A stretch of 64,000 bases of DNA from Vibrio gallicus (GCF_024346875.1 NZ_AP024872.1:248001-312000), one strand, 5' to 3'; shown: positions 48,669 through 58,095, counted from the stretch's first letter. Notes: generated by a model not told the origin, from the letters alone. Translations and numbers: made by a program.

Positions 48669-50809
48669 TGAGCTACCAACCCCTACTGCTGAACTTTGAC
48701 GAAGCAGCACAATTACGTAAAGAACTTGGCAAGGATAGCCTATTAGGTAAAGCATTAGCGCGCGACATTAAACAAACTGACGCGTACATGGCTGAAGTAG
48801 GCATTGAAGTACCAGGACACGGTGAAGGTGGTGGCTACGAGCACAACCGTCACAAGCAAAACTACATCCACATGGATCTAGCGGGTCGTTTGTTCCTGAT
48901 CACTGAAGAAGCAAAATACCGTGATTACATCGCCGATATGCTTACTGCATACGCGAAGGTATACCCAACGCTTGAAAGTAACGTGAGTAAAGATACTAAC
49001 CCTCCAGGTAAGATCTTCCACCAAACGCTAAACGAAAACATGTGGATGCTTTACGCTTCTTGTGCGTACTCTTGCATCTTCCACACGCTTTCTGACGAGC
49101 AAAAAGCACTGATTGAAAACGACCTTTTCAAGCAAATGATCGACCTGTTTGTTGTGACTTACGGTCACGACTTCGACATCGTTCATAACCACGGCCTTTG
49201 GGCTGTAGCAGCAGTAGGTATCTGTGGTTACGCTATCAACGATCAAGAGTCAGTAGACAAAGCGCTTTACGGCCTGAAAATGGACAAAGTAAGCGGCGGT
49301 TTCCTAGCTCAGCTTGACCAACTGTTCTCGCCAGATGGCTACTACATGGAAGGTCCTTACTACCACCGTTTCTCTCTACGTCCGATCTACCTGTTCGCAG
49401 AATCTATCGAGCGTCGCCAGCCTGAAATTGGTATCTACGAGTTTAATGACTCAGTGATCAAGACAACGTCTTACGCAGTATTCAAAACAGCGTTCCCAGA
49501 CGGTTCTCTACCAGCATGTAACGATTCATCTAAGACTATCTCTATCAATGATGAAGGCGTTGTGATGGCAACATCTGTATGTTTCCAGCGTTACGAGCAA
49601 GCTGAAACACTACTAGCAATGGCTAACCACCAGCAAAACGTATGGGTACATACTTCTGGTCTTACTCTATCGAATGCAGTTGAAGCGGCAGATGAAATCA
49701 AGCCATTTAACTGGGGTAGCCTATACATCACAGATGGCCCTCAAGGTGAGAAAGGCGGCCTAGGCATCCTACGTCACCGTGACGCGCAAGATGACGACAC
49801 TATGGCGCTTATCTGGTTTGGTCAGCACGGCTCTGATCACCAGTACCACTCTGCACTGGATCACGGTCACTACGATGGCCTGCACCTAAGTGTATTCAAC
49901 CGTGGTATCGAAGTGCTTCACGACTACGGTTACGGCCGTTGGGTAAACGTTGAGCCTAAGTTCGGTGGTCGCTACATTCCTGAGAACAAGTCTTACTGTA
50001 AGCAAACTGTTGCTCACAACACTGTGACTGTTGATCAGAAAACTCAGAACAACTTCAACACAGCGCTAGCTGAGTCTAAGTTTGGTGAGAAGCACTTCTT
50101 CAACATTGAGAATGACAAGCTTCAAGGCATGAGTGGTCGCATCTCTGGCTACTACGAAGGCATCGATATGCAGCGCAGCATCATCCTTGCTGACCTTGAA
50201 GAGTTCGAAAAGCCTCTAGTGATTGATGTTTACCGCATCCAATCAGAAATCGATCACCAGTACGACCTACCTGTACACTACACAGGCCAGATCATCCGTA
50301 CTGATTTTGAATACCAAACCCAAAGCACGCTTAAGCCTGTGGGTGAGTCTGACGGTTACCAACACCTTTGGAACCTAGGTTCTGGTAAAGTTGAAGGTAG
50401 CTCTCTTGTTAGCTGGCTTGTAAACAACAGCTACTACTCACTAGTGACTAGCGCACAAGCCGCTGACAGCGAAGTAATTTTTGCTCGCCTAGGTGCGAAC
50501 GACCATGACTTTAACCTGCGTAGCGAACCTGCAATGATCATGCGCCAATCGGGTAAAGATCATGTGTTTGCTTCTGTTCTTGAAACTCACGGTTACTTCA
50601 ACGAAGAGTTCGAGCAATCTGTAAATGCTCGTGGTCTGGTTGAGTCTGTAAACGTAGTGGCTGATACAGCAGACGGTACAGTGGTTCGTATTCAAACGAC
50701 TACGGGTAACACTTACCACTTAGGTATCTCTAACCGTGCAGAAGAGGCTCAACAATCTGAGCACACGGTAGGCGAGTTCACTTGGACTGGTTCTTTCGCT
50801 CAGCTGTAA
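48668..50809 (+). CDS. PL17 exolytic oligoalginate lyase, copy 2
   Basis: The 713-residue protein is a paralogue of the preceding gene. It has VHNHGLWAVAAVGICG, EGPYYHRFSLRP and DHGHYDGLHLSVFNRGIEVL in the same order. I start at ATG 48668, which overlaps the previous stop as TAATG, with CAGGAGAC upstream. Codon use is strikingly biased toward preferred codons, implying high expression despite the shared transcript. No signal peptide is present, so it acts in the cytoplasm on imported oligomers. A terminator follows. Confidence 0.93.
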   Translation: MSYQPLLLNFDEAAQLRKELGKDSLLGKALARDIKQTDAYMAEVGIEVPGHGEGGGYEHNRHKQNYIHMDLAGRLFLITEEAKYRDYIADMLTAYAKVYPTLESNVSKDTNPPGKIFHQTLNENMWMLYASCAYSCIFHTLSDEQKALIENDLFKQMIDLFVVTYGHDFDIVHNHGLWAVAAVGICGYAINDQESVDKALYGLKMDKVSGGFLAQLDQLFSPDGYYMEGPYYHRFSLRPIYLFAESIERRQPEIGIYEFNDSVIKTTSYAVFKTAFPDGSLPACNDSSKTISINDEGVVMATSVCFQRYEQAETLLAMANHQQNVWVHTSGLTLSNAVEAADEIKPFNWGSLYITDGPQGEKGGLGILRHRDAQDDDTMALIWFGQHGSDHQYHSALDHGHYDGLHLSVFNRGIEVLHDYGYGRWVNVEPKFGGRYIPENKSYCKQTVAHNTVTVDQKTQNNFNTALAESKFGEKHFFNIENDKLQGMSGRISGYYEGIDMQRSIILADLEEFEKPLVIDVYRIQSEIDHQYDLPVHYTGQIIRTDFEYQTQSTLKPVGESDGYQHLWNLGSGKVEGSSLVSWLVNNSYYSLVTSAQAADSEVIFARLGANDHDFNLRSEPAMIMRQSGKDHVFASVLETHGYFNEEFEQSVNARGLVESVNVVADTADGTVVRIQTTTGNTYHLGISNRAEEAQQSEHTVGEFTWTGSFAQL

Positions 50810-50833
50810 TTAGCTCATCGAAATAGAAACACA

Positions 50834-50863
50834 AACCGGATAGGGCATAAGCCTTATCCGGTT
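50834..50863 (+). terminator. Terminator after the PL17 pair
   Basis: AACCGGATAGGGC / GCCTTATCCGGTT stem (one G-T pair) with a run of T. Confidence 0.9.
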
Positions 50864-50926
50864 TTTTTATGGATTAACCAAAAGAGTGCTTATCTAGTAA
50901 GGCGTTGTAATTTGCTTATATAAGCC

Positions 50927-52285
50927 TTAGTCGTACATTAGTTTTTTAGCTTGCTCATGGTCAAACTCTCTAAGAGACTTGCGTGCAAGGTGTCTAAATG
51001 GAAGCATCTTAATCAGCTCTTCAAAGGGCTGGATTGCAAAAGCCCAAAATACTGAACCATCAAAATAGAGTACGATAAGAGCGCAAAGAGGAATCGAAAT
51101 TATCCACTGCCCAGTAAAATTTATTTTAAATACAGCGGTAGTTTTCCCTAATGCTCTAAGAACATTGCCATGTACGGTGTTATAGCCCCGTGCTATTGGC
51201 AAGAAGACATAAAGTGGTGCTATAGCGGCAAGCGCTGCATAGGTAACAGGGTCTAGGTCTGGATAAAAGTGACCAATAAAAAGACTCAATACACCAAACA
51301 AAAGCGCGGTTATAAAAGATATGCCAATTGCGACATCGATACTTTTATCTACATTATCCACCAAGTCATCCATCTTGTTTGAGCCGATTGCTTGACTGAC
51401 GGCAATGGCGGATGAAATAGACCAAGCGGTAATAAACTGGGAGCCAGAGCGAATCCAGGGGAATATTAAGGTGATGGCTACATAGGCATTAAGGGATAAC
51501 TGAGAATAAATAAGTTGATACAAGGTTGCACCAATCGAAAGGATAGTGACGTTGGCCGCGATCGGAAATATCTCAAGAAAGTGGTTTTTAATACTTTTAC
51601 CTAAGCTGGAAAGGTGCGGCTTTAGTGCTAAATCAAGGTCTTTCCAGCGATGCATGCAAGCATATAAATAGATTGCCCGAATAGTTATAGCAACAACACT
51701 ACCAAGAGCGGCTCCTTTTACACCATGCCCTTCAAATCCCCCCCAGCCATGTATGAAAAGATAAGACAACAGGGCATTGATTGGCATCTCAATCAAATAG
51801 CCTTTAAACGGTACTTTGGTCTGTCCTGATGCATTGAATAGAGCAATGCTAATTTGAGTAACTGCGGTATATAATACCAAATATTGAGAGACCGATAGGT
51901 AGCTTAATATCTCGGCGTAAAGGGAGGTATCGTCGGTAAGTGCTTCAATAATTTGATGATTAAACAGTTGTAGCAGAATCAGGAAAAACAGGGCTACAGT
52001 AAGATTGATTATCATACCGGCCCAATACCCGCGAGCTAATGAGGCCTTCACGCCGGAACCAACTGCGCGGCTTAATACTAACTGACTGCCGTTCGCTAAT
52101 GCCATCTGAATACCCATAATAAAGGCAACGATGGTGCTTGCAATCCCCATTGCGGCTAGAGAAATTTCGCCAAGCGGGGAGATCAAAAATGTGTCTATCA
52201 TCAACATGGATTGCATGAGCAAAGCGTTTAACGCCAGTGGCCATGCAACCGAGATATTTTTGCGTAGAAAGGACGGGTTTGACAC
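50927..52285 (-). CDS. MATE-family multidrug/toxin efflux transporter
   Basis: The 452-residue protein has 12 hydrophobic segments in two related halves, as in MatE proteins (PLALNALLMQSMLMIDTFLISPLGEISLAAMGIA and the later ATLYQLIYSQLSLNAYVAI). The family exports cations or drugs using Na+ or H+ gradients. The start is probably GTG at 52285, after AAGG. It lies between the PL17 pair and a GntR gene on the same strand, in a locus otherwise devoted to alginate. A weak TTGTCATATTT box (52351-52361) sits upstream. Its role there is unknown. Confidence 0.88.
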   Translation of the reverse strand: MSNPSFLRKNISVAWPLALNALLMQSMLMIDTFLISPLGEISLAAMGIASTIVAFIMGIQMALANGSQLVLSRAVGSGVKASLARGYWAGMIINLTVALFFLILLQLFNHQIIEALTDDTSLYAEILSYLSVSQYLVLYTAVTQISIALFNASGQTKVPFKGYLIEMPINALLSYLFIHGWGGFEGHGVKGAALGSVVAITIRAIYLYACMHRWKDLDLALKPHLSSLGKSIKNHFLEIFPIAANVTILSIGATLYQLIYSQLSLNAYVAITLIFPWIRSGSQFITAWSISSAIAVSQAIGSNKMDDLVDNVDKSIDVAIGISFITALLFGVLSLFIGHFYPDLDPVTYAALAAIAPLYVFLPIARGYNTVHGNVLRALGKTTAVFKINFTGQWIISIPLCALIVLYFDGSVFWAFAIQPFEELIKMLPFRHLARKSLREFDHEQAKKLMYD

Positions 52286-52386
52286 AAAGAACCTTAAATG
52301 AAGTTTGGGTTTTATTCAGGAGTAATGAAATTTTATCCCAAAAGTTCTATTTGTCATATTTAAACATCAGTATAAGGTGCGGTAAA

Positions 52387-53097
52387 TTAATCTAATTGTG
52401 ACAAGCGTTGATTATCATCGGCTAATAGCTTCATTGAAGCAGCTCTAGCTTGAGCAGCATTGCCTGACATTATGCCATTGTAAATTGCCTGATGTTCTTC
52501 GAGACAGAAATTACCACCGACCACAGAATCGCCAAGGAAGCGCTTAAATATTGCCGAAAGGATATTACTAAATGGGATATAAAATTGGTTGCCAGTGGCC
52601 AAAAATATCGTTTTATGAAATTCGTGGTCGTTAATTGTCCACTCGTCATAATTGATAGCGTGTGCTGCATCGGACATCTTCTGGAAGTGTTTAGATAACT
52701 CCTTGCGTTGCTCAACGGTTGCGTTGATAGCAGCTAATGCACAAGCTTCAGGCTCGATTGCTTTTCGCAGACCCAAAAATTGAGAAAGGAAAGGCTGATT
52801 GTCTTCTAAATCTTCAATCCACTCTAATAGTTGTGGATCAAGAAAATGCCATTGAGTACGAGGACAAATGCGGGTTCCAACCTTTGGTTTTGATACAATA
52901 AGCCCTTTCGCAGACAGTAACTTAGTTGATTCTCTAAGGGCTGTACGACTCACACCAAATACTTCGCACAAATCTGTTTCGCAAGGAAGCTTTTGTCCTT
53001 CATCGAGTTCGCCAGATAATATTTTGCGAGCGATTTGTCTAGCAACTTGAACGTGAATTCGACGACTAGAATCTTCGACTAATGAGAACAACGACAT
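52387..53097 (-). CDS. FadR-type GntR regulator, copy A
   Basis: The 236-residue protein has an N-terminal winged helix (LPCETDLCEVFGVSRTALRESTKLLSAKGLIVSKPKVGTRI, ~residues 38-77) and a C-terminal all-helical FCD ligand-binding domain with DHEFHKTIF and EEHQAIYNGI metal/ligand histidines. It is a clear paralogue of the divergent gene at 53560. I start at ATG 53097 behind AGGTGG; the upstream GTG overlaps that site. FCD regulators of sugar-acid genes commonly bind short palindromes, so either copy could read the TTGTA-N-TACAA boxes. Confidence 0.88.
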   Translation of the reverse strand: MSLFSLVEDSSRRIHVQVARQIARKILSGELDEGQKLPCETDLCEVFGVSRTALRESTKLLSAKGLIVSKPKVGTRICPRTQWHFLDPQLLEWIEDLEDNQPFLSQFLGLRKAIEPEACALAAINATVEQRKELSKHFQKMSDAAHAINYDEWTINDHEFHKTIFLATGNQFYIPFSNILSAIFKRFLGDSVVGGNFCLEEHQAIYNGIMSGNAAQARAASMKLLADDNQRLSQLD

Positions 53098-53559
53098 TGT
53101 AACCACCTAATAGTTGGGTTTTTTTGAGTACGTATACAAGTAGCTCTGCAAGTAGTGCCAACTGAAGGCGTGCTCTAAGTGTGTAGAAATGCTTATTGTA
53201 TATTAATAATAACTAAGTTAATGACAGTAAATAGTAGACTTAATTAGAGAAAGACTGTCATTTGTTATAGTCGTTACATAATACAATAAGATTATATTTT
53301 AACAATGTAATTTAAGGGTTTGTCCAGTGTAATGCTTATAATTTTGAGCATTGTCACACTCGATTGCGTTAATCCTATCCACTGCGTTTTTGGTCGGTTT
53401 AACATGTAGAATTGCTGTGAAATAAACTAAAAATAATTGTAACGTACAAACAGAGCTGAAAGTCACGTTTACCTTGAGATGACATGTCCTTAATTAGTAA
53501 GGAATGCTATATTAGTTATTAGATAATATTAATAACTACAATATATAAGAAGACATACT
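53098..53559. promoter_or_regulatory. Divergent promoter region between the two GntR genes
   Basis: A 462-bp AT-rich gap. TTGTA-ACG-TACAA at 53437-53449 has the same half-sites as the alginate boxes but a three-base spacer. A half-site ATACAAT lies at 53281-53286. These may allow self-control but are weaker than the other boxes. I see no small gene. Confidence 0.35.
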
Positions 53560-54279
53560 ATGTTAGGTTCTTTTAACTCAATTGCAGGTTCTAAACGCAG
53601 CTTGCATGTACAGGTCGCACGAGAAATTGCTCGCGGCGTGTTATCTGGTGATTTGGCTCAGGGGTCCATTTTACCAGGTGAGATGTCACTATGTGAGCAA
53701 TTTGGTATTAGCCGTACGGCGCTACGAGAAGCAGTAAAGCTGCTTACGTCAAAAGGGTTGCTTGAGTCTAGACCTAAAGTGGGGACACGTGTGGTAGACA
53801 GAGCGTATTGGAACTTCCTAGATCCTCAACTTATTGAGTGGATGGATGGATTAGCTGATACCGATGAGTTTTGTGCGCAATTTTTAGGGCTGCGACGTGC
53901 TATTGAACCAGAAGCGTGTGCACTTGCTGCCACTTTTGCATCGGCTGAACAGCGCATCGAACTGTCAGAAACATTTCAAGAAATGGTTGATGTTGCGTCT
54001 GAGCCTGAACTGGACGTTGGTAAATGGCTTGATGTTGATATGCGTTTCCATAGCTTGATTTTTAATGCAACCGGTAACGATTTTTATCTTCCGTTCGGTA
54101 ATATTTTAACCACGATGTTTATTAACTTTATCGCATACTCTTCTGAAGAGGGTAGTACCTGTATTAATGAACACCGTGAAATCTATGAAGCAATTATGGC
54201 TGGTAATGCTGATAAAGCGCGCCAAGCGTCAGCATCTCATCTGCAAGAGACTAAACACCGTTTGCCAGTTGCAAGCTAG
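53560..54279 (+). CDS. FadR-type GntR regulator, copy B
   Basis: The 239-residue protein aligns over its full length with copy A: HVQVAREIARGVLSGDL, then LPGEMSLCEQFGISRTALREAVKLLTSKGLLESRPKVGTRV, then FLGLRRAIEPEACALAA. The FCD half has DMRFHSLIF and NEHREIYEAI. Divergent, similar-length paralogues suggest duplication with split ligand or operator preference. Located inside the alginate locus, it is a prime candidate for the repressor of the TTGTA-N-TACAA regulon. A strong terminator follows. Confidence 0.88.
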   Translation: MLGSFNSIAGSKRSLHVQVAREIARGVLSGDLAQGSILPGEMSLCEQFGISRTALREAVKLLTSKGLLESRPKVGTRVVDRAYWNFLDPQLIEWMDGLADTDEFCAQFLGLRRAIEPEACALAATFASAEQRIELSETFQEMVDVASEPELDVGKWLDVDMRFHSLIFNATGNDFYLPFGNILTTMFINFIAYSSEEGSTCINEHREIYEAIMAGNADKARQASASHLQETKHRLPVAS

Positions 54280-54300
54280 TAAAACCGTATAAATTTAATA

Positions 54301-54326
54301 AAAAAGCATGCTTCGGCATGCTTTTT
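54301..54326 (+). terminator. Terminator after GntR copy B
   Basis: AAAAAGCATGC / GCATGCTTTTT stem closed by a stable TTCG tetraloop. Confidence 0.93.
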
Positions 54327-54437
54327 TATTAAAAAATTCAATTTAATTGCGTTTAGTTTGATAACAATAATCACATCTCTGTCACTAATGTATTTATTGG
54401 GTATATAATAATACATAAATAACTGGTGAGCTTAAAA

Positions 54438-56303
54438 ATGTCAGAATCTCTATTACCGAATATTATTCAATTCATTAGTCAAATTGACCCTTTTGACAAG
54501 GTGCCAAAACCGGCGTTACGTGAGCTTGCTTCACAAGTTCAAATTACCTATTTAAGTAAGGGTGAAGAAATTGCGTTGTTTGTGGAGGGGGAAGAGAAAT
54601 TTCTCTATATCGTCCGCACCGGGTCTATGGAGCAGCGTAAAGCCGATGGCGTACTTCGTGCTCGTCTTGGCCAAGAAGACTTGTTTGGTTTTACCTTTCT
54701 AGAGACAGAGATAAATACTGATGACGGATATAAAGCAATAGCCATAGAGCCTTCATTGCTGTACCTGATCCCACATTCTGCGCTGCAACAACTCTTCAAA
54801 TCGTCTCCAGAAAGTGCTGAGTATTTTGCGTCCAAAGCTCAGGTGCGCCTAAAGTCAGCGTTAGATGTTGTTTGGTCGGACAAAGAGAAAGGCCTGTTTA
54901 TTAAACGGGTCAAAGAAGTCGGTAGTGGGCGAGTAGCTGTGGTTCAAGCAAACCAAAGCATCCAAGCGGTTGCCCATGAGATGCGCATTGTTCAGCGTAC
55001 CTCTTGTGCTGTTATTTATGATGGGGACAAATTGGTTGGTTTGATTACAGACCGTGATATGACCAAGCGCGTTATTGCATTAGGTGCTTCTATAGATCAA
55101 CCCGTTTCTACGGTAATGACGTATTCGCCATTGACTATATCGCCCGACGATTTAGTACTGCATGCCGCTTCAGTAATGATGCAGTTTAATATTCGAAATC
55201 TACCGATAGTGGAAGACAATAAAGTCATTGGCTTATTAACAACTTCTCATCTGGTTCAAAACCACCGCGTACAAGCTATTTTCCTAATCGAGAAAATAAA
55301 ATATGCCAATAGCGTAAACGCGCTATCTGAGTTTACCGCAGAGCGACAAGCAATATTCGAAGCCTTAGTCGAAGGTAAAGTTGCTCCCGAAATTACAGGT
55401 CAGGTTATGACCTTAATTATGGACTCCTACACCAGACGATTGATTCAGATAGCTATCGATAAACTTGGGCCACCGCCTTGTGAGTTTTCATGGATTGTTG
55501 CAGGTTCACATGCGCGTAATGAAGTGCATATGCTATCAGACCAAGATAATGCGATAGTGTTGGCTGATGATGCGACCGATAGCGATAAAATTTACTTTAA
55601 ACACCTAGCTAACATTGTGTGTAATGGTTTAGCTAGCTGTGATTACCCGCTGTGTTCGGGTAATTTCATGGCCACTAACCCTAAATGGTTGCAACCTGTG
55701 GCAGTATGGAAAGAATACTATAAAAAATGGGTGGCAACTCCAGAGTATGAGCGACTATTAAACATCAGTGTTTTCTTAGAGATCCGCTCGGTGTATGGCA
55801 ATAATGAGTTTGAGACTACTCTCAGAGATGCTCTGCACGCTAATATTCAAAGTAACCGACAATTCCTGCCATCATTGGTGAGAGATGCGGTGACTACTCA
55901 CCCGCCTCTTGGGATATTTAATAGTCTAGTTCTTGAAAAATCGGGACAAAATACCAAAACGTTGAATATCAAGAAATATGCAATCACCTTGATTATCGAT
56001 TTGGCTCGCATCTACGGGCTGGCAGTGGAAAGCGACGTGTCTGCCACCGATCAACGCTTTAGAGATGCCTACGAGAAAGGGCAACTGACAGAAGACGCCT
56101 ATAAAAACATTATCGGCGCTTATGACTTTATTCTCTCATTCCGCTTTAGTCATCAACTTGAAGCATTAAAGCGTGGTGAAGAGCCGAACAATCATATTGA
56201 TCCTAATAGCTTTGGTAGCTTTGAGCGTGGTCATCTAAAAGATGCCTTCCGTATTATTGCTGAGTTACAAGAGTCGGTTAAGTTAAAATTCGGAGCAAGA
56301 TAA
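54438..56303 (+). CDS. cNMP-binding/CBS/DUF294 nucleotidyltransferase protein
   Basis: The 621-residue protein has a cyclic-nucleotide-binding-like domain (~1-130), a CBS pair (~150-275; LVGLITDRDMTKRV and VIGLLTTSHLV), and a DUF294 nucleotidyltransferase-like domain with GSHARNEVHMLSDQDNAIVL near residue 355. A DUF294 C-terminal helical domain ends the protein. The family is thought to sense nucleotides and may modify a partner, but no substrate is established. I start at ATG 54438 after GGTGAG. It forms a tight pair with the exonuclease gene three bases downstream, an association seen in other proteobacteria. Confidence 0.88.
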   Translation: MSESLLPNIIQFISQIDPFDKVPKPALRELASQVQITYLSKGEEIALFVEGEEKFLYIVRTGSMEQRKADGVLRARLGQEDLFGFTFLETEINTDDGYKAIAIEPSLLYLIPHSALQQLFKSSPESAEYFASKAQVRLKSALDVVWSDKEKGLFIKRVKEVGSGRVAVVQANQSIQAVAHEMRIVQRTSCAVIYDGDKLVGLITDRDMTKRVIALGASIDQPVSTVMTYSPLTISPDDLVLHAASVMMQFNIRNLPIVEDNKVIGLLTTSHLVQNHRVQAIFLIEKIKYANSVNALSEFTAERQAIFEALVEGKVAPEITGQVMTLIMDSYTRRLIQIAIDKLGPPPCEFSWIVAGSHARNEVHMLSDQDNAIVLADDATDSDKIYFKHLANIVCNGLASCDYPLCSGNFMATNPKWLQPVAVWKEYYKKWVATPEYERLLNISVFLEIRSVYGNNEFETTLRDALHANIQSNRQFLPSLVRDAVTTHPPLGIFNSLVLEKSGQNTKTLNIKKYAITLIIDLARIYGLAVESDVSATDQRFRDAYEKGQLTEDAYKNIIGAYDFILSFRFSHQLEALKRGEEPNNHIDPNSFGSFERGHLKDAFRIIAELQESVKLKFGAR

Positions 56304-56306
56304 ATT

Positions 56307-57011
56307 ATGTTCTCTTATTTTCATCCAGTGGAGCACTTAAAGCGCGAACAGAAAGCTTGGAAAGAAAAAGGCATGATCCCTCAGTTGTTTGGTGATTTGG
56401 TTACGGGTATTACACCTGAAATTGCAACTACAGCATGGGAATTGGACTACATTGTTTTAGATTTTGAAACGACAGGCTTAGATAGTAAACAAGACCGAAT
56501 TTTATCTATCGGCTGGGTCATTCTATCGGACCGTAAGATTGATCTTGCAAGTGCGGAGCACTATTACATAAACCAAGAGTCATTAGTTAAGCCAGAAACC
56601 GCGGTCATTAATCACATTACGCCACAGATGCTAGACGATGGGATTTCTATTCATGAGGCAATGATGGCGTTCTTTGAAGCGGCGCGAGGTAAAATAGTTG
56701 TAGCGCATGGTTGTATTGTAGAAACGCGCTTCATATTACAGTATCTAAAAGAGCACTATCACATGCCTGAGTTGCCTCTGTGGTGGGTTGATACTATGTG
56801 CATTGAAAAGAATATGGCGAAAGCGCGTCAGCAGCAAGATATTGATGTAACGCTGGCTAGTTCAAGAGCGAGGTATGGACTACCAGAATACTCATGCCAT
56901 AACGCCCTTATCGATGCCGTGGCAACCGCAGAGTTACTGATGGCGCAATGTATGCGTCTTGAGCCTAAACACGACGTTCAATTTGGTTATATCTATAAAC
57001 TGAGCCGTTAG
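56307..57011 (+). CDS. DnaQ-like DEDDh 3'-5' exonuclease
   Basis: The 234-residue protein has the three exonuclease motifs: VLDFETTGLDSKQDRILSIGWVIL (ExoI, DxE), VAHGCIVETRFI (ExoII) and CHNALIDAVATAELL (ExoIII, HxxxxD). It resembles the polymerase III epsilon subunit family but lacks evidence of polymerase contact. Translation is probably coupled to the DUF294 protein. The substrate is unknown; the partner suggests a nucleotide-related task. Confidence 0.9.
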   Translation: MFSYFHPVEHLKREQKAWKEKGMIPQLFGDLVTGITPEIATTAWELDYIVLDFETTGLDSKQDRILSIGWVILSDRKIDLASAEHYYINQESLVKPETAVINHITPQMLDDGISIHEAMMAFFEAARGKIVVAHGCIVETRFILQYLKEHYHMPELPLWWVDTMCIEKNMAKARQQQDIDVTLASSRARYGLPEYSCHNALIDAVATAELLMAQCMRLEPKHDVQFGYIYKLSR

Positions 57012-57026
57012 AACATAGTCGAAATC

Positions 57027-57058
57027 ACCAAAGGTCTATTTTTATAGACCTTTGGTGT
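57027..57058. terminator. Terminator between the exonuclease and first porin genes
   Basis: CACCAAAGGTCTA / TAGACCTTTGGTG stem around a T-rich loop, between convergent genes. Confidence 0.75.
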
Positions 57059-57075
57059 TGTAGGGAGTAGGCGCT

Positions 57076-57759
57076 TTAGAAGCTGTAGGTTAGACCTACA
57101 CGGCTACGCAGTTCGCGAGTCGCTTTATCATCACCAGTGCTTACATCACCGAACTCAACGTATGGATACCAATCACCAAACTTACGGCCAGCCGTTAGGT
57201 TTAGCTCATAGTTTTCTTCTGTGTTGTTGTAAATGTTATAACCATCCGCGTTGTAATAGTTCGCTTCAAAACCAAATTTCCAATCTGCAACAGAGTAGTT
57301 TACGTTACCCGTAATACGGTGACGGTTTTGTGTGCTGTCGCCATTGCTATAGGTCTTAATATCGTAACGATAACGAGCACTTAAGCTAAGCCCATCGACA
57401 CTTTCTAGAGCGTAAGTAGCGCGCAGTTGAGGCTTATATGTCATGCCGCTTTCACGGCCTTCGATTGGCATGCCAGGCTGGATAGTCCAGTTAGTGCCAT
57501 CAATCTTGTAGCGGTAGCCTAGGTCCAGTTCCCAACCGTTGTTCTTAAGATCTTGCATGAATTTTGTTTGATCTTGACCTTTGAATTTAAGCTCGCCGCT
57601 AAAGTAGAAGTTACCGATACTGTCGCCCATTTTAACGCGAGTAGAGTGGGCTTCAGTATGGCTCTTGTATTCGTGACGCACGTTAAGAGAAGCGGCGCTT
57701 ACTGAAGTGGCAGCTACAGTAGTAAGTAGAGCAAGAGTAACTTTGTTTAAAGCTTTCAT
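57076..57759 (-). CDS. KdgM-like oligosaccharide porin, copy 1
   Basis: The 227-residue protein begins with a signal peptide (MKALNKVTLALLTTVAATSVSAA), then a beta-rich chain starting SLNVRHEYK and ending RSRVGLTYSF with the terminal Phe of outer-membrane barrels. It is of the size and pattern of the KdgM family (12-strand porins for acidic oligosaccharides). Here the likely cargo is oligoalginate. A TTGTCATACAT box lies 31 bases before the start. It is one of three copies in this locus. Confidence 0.9.
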   Translation of the reverse strand: MKALNKVTLALLTTVAATSVSAASLNVRHEYKSHTEAHSTRVKMGDSIGNFYFSGELKFKGQDQTKFMQDLKNNGWELDLGYRYKIDGTNWTIQPGMPIEGRESGMTYKPQLRATYALESVDGLSLSARYRYDIKTYSNGDSTQNRHRITGNVNYSVADWKFGFEANYYNADGYNIYNNTEENYELNLTAGRKFGDWYPYVEFGDVSTGDDKATRELRSRVGLTYSF

Positions 57760-57790
57760 GGATAACCCTTATAAATCGTTGCAGGTATTA

Positions 57791-57801
57791 ATGTATGACA
57801 A
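57791..57801 (-). promoter_or_regulatory. TTGTCATACAT box, porin copy 1
   Basis: Gene-strand TTGTCATACAT followed by TAA, 31 bases before the start codon. The same box precedes the other two porin genes. Confidence 0.55.
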
Positions 57802-58035
57802 ATATATTAGGGGATTCATTGCATATAAAAACGTGAGGCAGTTCACTGAAGGCTAGAGGTTTAGATTTAGATAATTATTCATATGCTATTTGATTTATAT
57901 AAGTGATTGTTTTAGTTACGAAATAGCTATTGAAATCGATTGAATATAAAAATCCATCAAGGTAGGAAAGTGAGAATAAGGTTAGAGAGGCTTTAGATTT
58001 ATTAACAATAGGGCGTTAGAACGACCCAGTAAAAT

Positions 58036-58051
58036 GGTGACCTAAATCACT
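58036..58051. promoter_or_regulatory. CRP-like site upstream of porin copy 1
   Basis: GGTGA-N6-TCACT fits the CRP half-sites at eight of ten positions. It is ~280 bp from the start, so its effect on this gene is uncertain. Confidence 0.35.
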
Positions 58052-58095
58052 ATTAATGTGATTGATCGCAAGGGCAGTGATAGGTGGAATGAAAA

